A stretch of DNA of 10,852 bases from a bacterium. GTDB lineage: Bacteria > Chloroflexota > Dormibacteria > UBA8260 > Bog-877. A program made the position numbers and the translations under genes. This document shows, in pieces, positions 6,158 through 10,852 of this stretch. The notes under the pieces are model-generated. The model was not told the origin of the DNA. It searched no databases and saw only the letters and a list, made by a program, of their open reading frames with translations. The stretch covers positions 1 to 10,852 of the forward strand of contig JAKABA010000129.1 of NCBI GenBank assembly GCA_021802115.1. The letters are read 5' to 3'. Position 1 is the first letter of the stretch. Each line of letters begins with the position of its first letter.

Positions 6158-7188
6158 CCGGTGACGACCTCCAGGCGCTCGCCGCGACGGCCCTGGAGGA
6201 GATCGCCGGGGCCGCTGATCCGGACCAGTTGGAAGAGGTGCGGCGGCGCTACCTGGCGCGCCACGGGGGCTCGATCGCGGCTGCGGCGGACCGCCTGGCC
6301 GAGGTCAGGGGCGAAGAGCGGGCGGCCCTGGGACGGGCCTTCAACGCCGCCAAGCGTGCGGTCACCGAGGCGCTGGAGCAGCGGGAGGCGGAACTCCAAG
6401 CCTCGCTCTGGGATCGGGAGCTGGCTGAAGAGCGGATGGACTTGTCCCACCCGCTGCACCCGCTGCAGCGAGGCCACCAGCATCCGGTGGCCCGCACGGT
6501 GCGAGAGATCGAGGACATCTTCACCGGCCTCGGATATACCGCGGTGGCCGGGCCTGAGATCGAGGACGACCTGCACAACTTCCAGCTGCTGAACATGCCC
6601 GAGGAGCATCCGGCTCGCGACGGCCATGACACCTTTTACCTGGGCGGCTCCGCCCAGGGCTGGCTCTACCGCACCCACACCTCGCCGATGCAGATCCGCA
6701 CCATGCTGGCCGGCAAGCCTCCCTTCCGCATCATCGTGCCTGGCAAGGTCGCCCGCCGCGACAACCCGGACCCCACTCACAACCCGGTCTTTCATCAGGT
6801 GGAGGGGCTCTGCGTGGATGAGGGCGTGACGGTCGCGGACCTGAAGGGGACGCTTGAATACGTCCTGGGGCAGCTCTTCGGCCAGGACCGCCGGGTGAGG
6901 CTGCGGGCCAGCTTCTTCCCGTACACCGAGCCGTCGCTGGAGGCGGACGTCGCCTGCGGCATCTGCGCCGGAGAGGGCTGTCGCAGCTGCCTCAACAAGG
7001 GCTGGATCGAGATCCTGGGGTCGGGAATGGTCCACCCTTCGGTTTTGGCCGCCGTCGGCGTCGATCCGGCCCGCTACAGCGGCTTCGCGTTCGGGATGGG
7101 GCCCGACCGCATCACCGCCCTTCGCTACGGGATCCGCGACGTTCGCGAGCTCTACGAGAACGACCTGCGCCTGCTGGAGGGGTTCTGA
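6154..7188 (+). CDS. pheS: Phenylalanine--tRNA ligase alpha subunit, 344 aa
   Basis: The catalytic subunit of the alpha2beta2 PheRS. A coiled-coil N-terminal region (about residues 1-85) is followed by the class II core: motif 1 region HPLHPLQRGHQHPVARTV (99-116), FTGLGYTAVAGPEIE (123-137), motif 2 with RTHTSPMQIRTM and RRDNPDPTHNPVFHQVEG, and motif 3 SGFAFGMGPDRITALRYG (309-326). The small-residue pocket Ala in GFAFGMG is conserved. Four cysteines (268, 271, 276, 279) form a CxxC-x4-CxxC knuckle before GWIEILGSGMVHP, as in many bacterial PheS, and may bind zinc. The start is GTG, overlapping the rplT stop as GTGA, which implies coupled translation. pheT begins 1 base after its stop. All active-site signatures look intact. 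Confidence 0.97.
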   Translation: MTGDDLQALAATALEEIAGAADPDQLEEVRRRYLARHGGSIAAAADRLAEVRGEERAALGRAFNAAKRAVTEALEQREAELQASLWDRELAEERMDLSHPLHPLQRGHQHPVARTVREIEDIFTGLGYTAVAGPEIEDDLHNFQLLNMPEEHPARDGHDTFYLGGSAQGWLYRTHTSPMQIRTMLAGKPPFRIIVPGKVARRDNPDPTHNPVFHQVEGLCVDEGVTVADLKGTLEYVLGQLFGQDRRVRLRASFFPYTEPSLEADVACGICAGEGCRSCLNKGWIEILGSGMVHPSVLAAVGVDPARYSGFAFGMGPDRITALRYGIRDVRELYENDLRLLEGF

Positions 7189-7189
7189 G

Positions 7190-9589
7190 TTGCGGGTCAG
7201 CCACGAGTGGCTCGGGTCGATGGTGGACCTGGAGGGAGTCTCCCCCAAAGAGGTGGAGCGGCTGCTCACCATCAGCGGTACCGAGGTTGAGCGGGTGACC
7301 AGGTTCGCGGCCGGGCTGGAGCCGCTGGTACTCGGAGAGGTGGTCGAGTTCAAGCGCCTGGATGGCAGCGACCATCTCTTCCTCGCCCAGGTCAGGGGCT
7401 CTGAGCCGGAGCCGGTGGAGGTGGTCTGCGGGGCACCCAACCTCTTTGTGGGAGCGCTCGTCCCCTGGGCTAGGCCCGGAACCCGGCTCCCGTCGGGGCT
7501 GGAGATCGGGCGCCGTCGCATTCGGGGAGTTCAGAGCGAGGGCATGCTCTGCGCCCCCGACGAGTTGGGGCTGGGGGCCGATCACGATGGGGTCTTCACT
7601 CTCCGCCCCGGAGAGGGCGAGCCCGGCCAGCCCCTGAGGGAGCTCTTTCCCGAGGACACCGTGTACGAGTTGGAGATCCTCAGCAACCGGGGGGACTGCC
7701 TCTCCCACCTGGGGGTCGCGACCGAGCTGGCGGCGATGCTCGACCGCCCCGTCCACCCTGGCGACATGACGCCGGTCGATGCCACCGGGGAGCCGATCGC
7801 TCAGAGCGTCGAGGTCCGCATCGCGGTGAGGGAGCTCTGCCCGATCTACACGGCCTGCGCCTTCACCGCGATCCCGCAGCTGCCCGCCCCCCTTGAGGTG
7901 CGGCGTCGGCTCATGGCGGTGGGACAGCGGTCGCTCGGGGTGGTGGTCGATCTGGCCAATTACGTGATGCTGGACGTAGGCCAGCCGCTCCACACGTTCG
8001 ACCTCGACCGCATCCAGGGTGAGGACGGCCGGGTGGTGATCGAGGTGAGGCCGGGCCGGCAGCGCGAGACCATGCTGGGCCTCGATCAGCAGGAGCGGTC
8101 GCTGGCGCCGTCAGATCTGGTCATCGCCGCCAACGGGAAGGCGGCTGCGATCGCCGGCCTGCTGGGCTCCTGGGACTCGTCCGTGACCCCGAAGACCACC
8201 CAGCTTCTCCTGGAGTCCGCCAACTTTCAGTGGACCTCGATCAGGGGGACGTCGCGGCGGCTGGGACTGCGGACCGAGGCCTCCGCCCGCTTTGAGCGGT
8301 TCCTGTCTCCCCATCTGGTTCCCATGGGGACCAGGCGCTTCGCCCGGCTTCTCCACGACCATCTGGGGGTCTCGCCCCGCCCCGGGCTGCTCACCGCGGG
8401 CGAGCTGCCCCCTCCTGCCGAGCCGATTCGGATCTCCGCCTCGCGCATCTCTGCGCTGCTGGGCATGGAGGTCACGGCCGGGGAATCCAGGTCGGCTCTG
8501 GAGCGGCTGGGGTTTACCGTGGCGCTTGAGGGCGAGGATCTGGTCGCCTCCCCGCCAACTGTGCGCACGGATCTCAGCCAGCCCGTCGACCTGGTGGAGG
8601 AGGTGGGCCGGATCATCGGGTATGACCGGCTCCCCGCCACTCTTCCGGCTCTCCGGCGGCCGCCCGCCGGCCCCAGCGCGAACGCCACCCAGCGGCTGGC
8701 CGGGGAGATCCTGATGGGCGCCGGCTACACCGAGGCCATCACCCTCAGCCTCTTTGATCCCGGCCGTCCGAGGCCGGTCTCCGGGCTGGGGGACGGTGTT
8801 GAAGCCCAGCGGATCGCCAACCCGCTCTCCGGGGCGCTCGAGGGGCTGCGGGTATCGTTGCTGCCGGGGCTGCTCGGCAGCTGCCAGCTCAACCAGGCGC
8901 GGGGGGCCGAGCGGACGCGCTTATTCGAACAAGGTCGGGTCTTCTGGACCTCTGGGAAGGACGGCCGGCCGCAGGAGCCGGAGCTGCTGGCGGCGGTGGA
9001 CCAGGGGGTCGATTTCCAGGCCTCAGATAGCGCCGCGGCTCTTCGCCATTTGCTCCGCGTCTGCCAGGCTCTGGGGGACCGGCTCAGCGCCGATTCCACC
9101 AAGTTCATGGCGGCCGTCCGACCCGGCTTCCATCCCGTCCGCTGCGCGGAGGTTGTGAGCCGGGGCGAGGTGCGGGGTGTGGTCGGAGAGCTGGACCCGA
9201 GGTCCTGCGCGGCGCTGGGGCTGCGCGGTCGGGTGGTCGCCTGTGAGCTGCGGGTGGACGGTTGGCTGCTGCCGGGCGGGCGGCCGGGATCTGGGCGGGA
9301 GCTCGCGCAGACCCCGCCGCTCATCATGGACCTGGCGGTGAGTGTTCCGGAGGAGGCCCCCCTCGGGGAGGCGGTGGCCGCCGTTGACGGCATCGGGCTG
9401 GCGGAGCTGGAGGCGGTCCGGGTGCTGGACGAGTACCGTGGCGCTCAACTCGCCAACGGCCTGAAGGGATGGACGTTCAGACTGGTCTTTCGCGACCCCA
9501 ACCGGACTTTGACCAGCCAGCAGGGGGTGGATCTTCGTGACCGAGTGGCCAGGGTGCTGGCCGATGTCTCGGGAGCCAGGGTACGCTGA
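7190..9589 (+). CDS. pheT: Phenylalanine--tRNA ligase beta subunit, 799 aa
   Basis: The structural and editing subunit of PheRS. The TTG at 7190 is the start: it lies 1 base after pheS, has a GGAGGGG Shine-Dalgarno at 7176-7182, and the protein opens with the conserved RVSHEWLGSMVDLEG. Domains in order: an OB-fold tRNA-binding domain (about 40-150, including GVQSEGMLCAPDELGL), the B3/B4 editing domain (about 205-395, with DLANYVMLDVGQPLHTFD at 254-271), the B5 domain (about 410-485, ending EEVGRIIGYDRLP), a catalytic-core-like domain (about 500-700) and the C-terminal ferredoxin-like anticodon-binding domain (about 705-799, from TPPLIMDLAVSVPEEAPL to ending GARVR). The length is normal. The last 26 bases overlap the preferred start of the downstream glycosylase gene. 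Confidence 0.97.
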   Translation: MRVSHEWLGSMVDLEGVSPKEVERLLTISGTEVERVTRFAAGLEPLVLGEVVEFKRLDGSDHLFLAQVRGSEPEPVEVVCGAPNLFVGALVPWARPGTRLPSGLEIGRRRIRGVQSEGMLCAPDELGLGADHDGVFTLRPGEGEPGQPLRELFPEDTVYELEILSNRGDCLSHLGVATELAAMLDRPVHPGDMTPVDATGEPIAQSVEVRIAVRELCPIYTACAFTAIPQLPAPLEVRRRLMAVGQRSLGVVVDLANYVMLDVGQPLHTFDLDRIQGEDGRVVIEVRPGRQRETMLGLDQQERSLAPSDLVIAANGKAAAIAGLLGSWDSSVTPKTTQLLLESANFQWTSIRGTSRRLGLRTEASARFERFLSPHLVPMGTRRFARLLHDHLGVSPRPGLLTAGELPPPAEPIRISASRISALLGMEVTAGESRSALERLGFTVALEGEDLVASPPTVRTDLSQPVDLVEEVGRIIGYDRLPATLPALRRPPAGPSANATQRLAGEILMGAGYTEAITLSLFDPGRPRPVSGLGDGVEAQRIANPLSGALEGLRVSLLPGLLGSCQLNQARGAERTRLFEQGRVFWTSGKDGRPQEPELLAAVDQGVDFQASDSAAALRHLLRVCQALGDRLSADSTKFMAAVRPGFHPVRCAEVVSRGEVRGVVGELDPRSCAALGLRGRVVACELRVDGWLLPGGRPGSGRELAQTPPLIMDLAVSVPEEAPLGEAVAAVDGIGLAELEAVRVLDEYRGAQLANGLKGWTFRLVFRDPNRTLTSQQGVDLRDRVARVLADVSGARVR

Positions 9590-10172
9590 CTTGCCGGTCT
9601 CCGTTCCAGGCGCTACTTCCCGGCGCCGCCAACGCATCTCCCGGGCCTTCTTCGGGCGACAGAGCCCGGAGGTGGCCCGCGATCTGCTCGGGTCCTGGCT
9701 GGTGCGTCGCCGCGAGCGCTTGGTCCAGGCGGTGCAGATCTGTGAGACCGAGGCCTACCTCGGTGAGGCCGACTCCGCTTCGCACGCCCGGATGGGACCG
9801 ACCCCGCGCAACCAACCCATGTACGGCCCGCCAGGCTTCGCCTATGTCTACTTCATCTACGGGATGCACCACTGCCTCAACGTGGTCACCGGACCAGTCG
9901 GGCTGCCGCAGGCGGTGCTGATCCGGGGCGCCCGTCCCAGCGCGCAGCTGCTGGGGCGCCGGCTCGACGGTCCGGCGCGGATCTGCGCGGCCCTCGACAT
10001 CGACCTGCGACACAACCGTCTGGACCTCTGTCGAGGTCGAGGTGGAGAGCTCTGGCTGGAGGTGGGAGAGAGGATCCCGGAGGTGGCGGTGCTGGTGGGG
10101 CCGAGGGTGGGGGTCAAGGACCAGTCACCGCTGAGGTTCCGGATCGCCGACTCCGTGGGGCCGAAGCGCTAA
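9564..10172 (+). CDS. 3-methyladenine DNA glycosylase, AAG/MPG family, ~202 aa
   Basis: The enzyme removes alkylated and deaminated purines (3-methyladenine, hypoxanthine and related) in base-excision repair. Family signatures are clear: SRAFFGRQSPEVARDLLG (residues 26-43), the catalytic segment QICETEAYLGEADSASHA (58-75, with Glu61 the water-activating residue), GPTPRNQPMYGPPGFAYVY (78-96), YGMHHCLNVV (99-108), AVLIRGA (117-123) and LDGPARICAALDID (134-147). ATG 9564 (AGGG 9 bases upstream, 26-base overlap with pheT) is preferred; TTG 9591, one base after the pheT stop, is a serious alternative giving 193 aa. Either way translation is coupled to pheT. The residue before the ICETEAY segment and the length (~200) are normal. 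The link to a translation operon is probably co-transcription rather than shared function. Confidence 0.93.
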   Translation: MSREPGYADLPVSVPGATSRRRQRISRAFFGRQSPEVARDLLGSWLVRRRERLVQAVQICETEAYLGEADSASHARMGPTPRNQPMYGPPGFAYVYFIYGMHHCLNVVTGPVGLPQAVLIRGARPSAQLLGRRLDGPARICAALDIDLRHNRLDLCRGRGGELWLEVGERIPEVAVLVGPRVGVKDQSPLRFRIADSVGPKR

Positions 10173-10199
10173 AAAGAAGAGCGGGCCCATCGGGCCCGC
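10171..10199 (-). terminator. Intrinsic terminator oriented leftward (minus strand)
   Basis: GCGGGCCC (10181-10188) and GGGCCCGC (10192-10199) form a perfect 8-bp GC stem with a 3-base loop. On the minus strand the hairpin is followed by TCTTCTTTTT (10180-10171), a proper U-tract. On the plus strand the following bases are CCAATTG, with no U-tract. It therefore ends a transcript coming from the right, although the stem could also slow polymerase leaving the plus-strand operon. Confidence 0.8.
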
Positions 10200-10385
10200 C
10201 CAATTGCTTGCCGGTGCTTAGGCACCGCGTCCAGCGGATAAGCCGGACTAGATTCGGATCGTCAGTCAGCCCTGCGCCGGGACCCGACAAACCTGGCGGT
10301 GGCGCGGCCACCGTCGAGAAACGGCCCCGGGGGGCTGATCACTCCGCCCGAGTCTGCCTCAGAAACGTCCAGACGGTTCTCATGT

Positions 10386-10414
10386 CGGTAACCTCCGTCT
10401 GAGTCCGGTAACCT
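10386..10414. repeat. Two direct copies of CGGTAACCT, 20 bases apart, at the start of the ncRNA candidate
   Basis: CGGTAACCT occurs at 10386-10394 and 10406-10414 (AGGTTACCG on the minus strand). The core GGTAACC is itself nearly palindromic. One copy sits at the predicted transcription start and the other in the loop of hairpin B. Two helical turns (20 bases) separate them, which would suit a DNA-binding dimer pair. They may also be an RNA-level motif. Confidence 0.4.
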
Positions 10415-10420
10415 GCCCTC

Positions 10421-10451
10421 ACCATAACACTGCCCCAGTTCGGCGTGTCAA
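10421..10451 (-). promoter_or_regulatory. Promoter of the ncRNA candidate: TTGACA -35 and extended -10 TGTTATGGT
   Basis: On the minus strand a perfect TTGACA (10451-10446) is followed after 19 bases by TATGGT (10426-10421), preceded by TG one base upstream (extended -10). The spacer is 2 bases longer than optimal, which an extended -10 can tolerate. This is the only perfect -35 with a paired -10 that I found in the window. The predicted start is near 10414. Confidence 0.5.
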
Positions 10452-10456
10452 GACCC

Positions 10457-10540
10457 AGTTTCATGGGCCGGGTCCAGCAGTGCGAGGCACGTTCGGGAAC
10501 GTCGGGTGGTGGCCGGAGCAAGTTTCATCGGCCCGGGTCT
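10457..10540. repeat. Imperfect direct repeat, two ~19-20 bp copies with 64-bp period
   Basis: AGTTTCATGGGCCGGGTCC (10457-10475) and AGTTTCATCGGCCCGGGTCT (10521-10540) share the block AGTTTCAT, then GGCC and GGGTC, with one substitution and one inserted base before the final base. The left copy lies directly upstream of the ncRNA candidate's -35 box. The copies may be regulator sites or the remains of a small duplication; the 45-base segment between them shows no further similarity between flanks. Confidence 0.5.
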
Positions 10541-10721
10541 GGTACGTCAGCGGATGGCCAGGCGCATGGCGCCGGCAGAGCACGAGCTGGCCGTCTCCAA
10601 GCGTGACCGCAAGGCAATCGAACCCGCCCAGGACCGGGTTGCGCCTCCCGATCACAGGCGGATTTAGAGCACGCACGAATAGGTGAGGCAGGGAGCAGAG
10701 CAGGAGGGGTTGGGAGCAGGG

Positions 10722-10852
10722 CTACTGAGACCTGGCGGGCCTGCGGCCGCGGTGGACTTTGGTGGTCGCGGGGGACTGGCGGTGAGTACCAGGTGAGACT
10801 GGAGTTCCGACTACGGCAAGGGTGAGCTCTTGAAGTTCGGCAATCAGGGTCC
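10722..10852 (-). CDS. Possible 3' end of an unidentified minus-strand gene entering from the right
   Basis: Reading the minus strand from the right edge, one frame is open for 42 codons to a TAG (complement of 10722-10724). It begins TLIAELQELTLAVVGTP and ends with a basic tail HRGRRPARSQ. An amphipathic start and a basic tail look protein-like, but 42 codons in high-GC DNA is weak evidence and I recognise no family. If real, its transcript would run toward the ncRNA candidate and its terminator. Confidence 0.2.
   Translation of the reverse strand, partial: TLIAELQELTLAVVGTPVSPGTHRQSPATTKVHRGRRPARSQ

Larger units (their letters stand above)
10171..10414 (-). ncRNA. Candidate structured non-coding RNA (~240 nt), family not recognised
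   Basis: A minus-strand unit is bounded by a promoter (10446-10451 and 10421-10429) and an intrinsic terminator (10171-10199). Within it, perfect complementary arms nest as one multi-branched fold. Helix A pairs 10402-10408 with 10243-10249 (CCGGACT/AGTCCGG). Hairpin B pairs 10395-10401 with 10370-10376 (CAGACGG/CCGTCTG, 18-base loop). Helix C pairs 10348-10354 with 10251-10257 (six of seven). Helix D pairs 10332-10338 with 10266-10272 (TCAGCCC/GGGCTGA). Hairpin E pairs 10307-10313 with 10297-10303 (CGGTGGC/GCCACCG, 3-base loop). Hairpin F pairs 10222-10227 with 10212-10217 (CGGTGC, loop CTAA). I compared by eye with RNase P, tmRNA, SRP and 6S RNA and saw none of their invariant motifs. Its start and end are predictions. 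It could instead be the 3' UTR of an unseen gene. Confidence 0.4.

Noticed and set aside
6019..7521. 500-codon minus-strand frame opposite pheS and the start of pheT
   Set aside because: Same antisense artefact; it crosses a well-defined gene junction and encodes no known motif.
10171..10414. RNase P RNA, tmRNA, SRP RNA or 6S RNA as the identity of the RNA candidate
   Set aside because: A short AGTCCGGCTTATCC resembles the RNase P 3' region and a plus-strand GGGGCTGAT resembles a tmRNA 5' end, but the other invariant elements (GAGGAAAGTCC, TTCGAC, GGTCCGGAAGGAAGC) are absent.
10457..10540. Minimal CRISPR array
   Set aside because: Only two imperfect ~20-bp copies with a 44-bp gap and no cas genes nearby.

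Overview
The window is about two thirds G+C or higher, densely coded, and reads mostly left to right. The block thrS, infC, rpmI, rplT, pheS, pheT (3222-9589) is a classic bacterial translation cluster. High G+C, a ThrRS without a TGS domain, frequent GTG/TTG starts and promoter -10 boxes set almost directly on start codons suggest a Gram-positive-like (Terrabacteria) lineage such as Chloroflexota, Dormibacterota or Actinomycetota. That placement is inference; no 16S gene or lineage-specific marker is present.

Layout. 3-746: 3' part of rsmA (16S rRNA dimethyladenosine methyltransferase), cut by the window edge. 760-2073: a 12-helix-type MFS transporter with its own apparent promoter. 2166-2354 (+) and 2357-2644 (-): two very small cysteine-motif proteins that converge with a 2-base gap. 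2645-3070: a gene-free, palindrome-rich stretch. 3071-3147 (-): tRNA-Val(GAC), divergent from thrS. 3222-10172: thrS, infC, rpmI, rplT, pheS, pheT, and a 3-methyladenine DNA glycosylase (mpg family) joined to the end of pheT by overlap. 10171-10414 (-): a candidate structured non-coding RNA with a consensus -35 box, an extended -10 box and an intrinsic terminator, facing the operon. 10415-10852: no gene I can name, but with a 64-bp-spaced direct repeat and possibly the 3' end of a minus-strand gene at the right edge.

How they work together. ThrRS, PheRS (alpha2beta2 from pheS and pheT) and tRNA-Val supply decoding; infC, rpmI and rplT supply IF3 and two 50S proteins; rsmA matures the 30S subunit. 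infC appears to start at ATA behind a strong Shine-Dalgarno, the kind of disfavoured start that lets IF3 repress its own synthesis in other bacteria. The strongest candidate for something undescribed is the minus-strand RNA unit next to mpg. It matches none of the common bacterial RNAs (RNase P, tmRNA, SRP, 6S) that I could check by eye.
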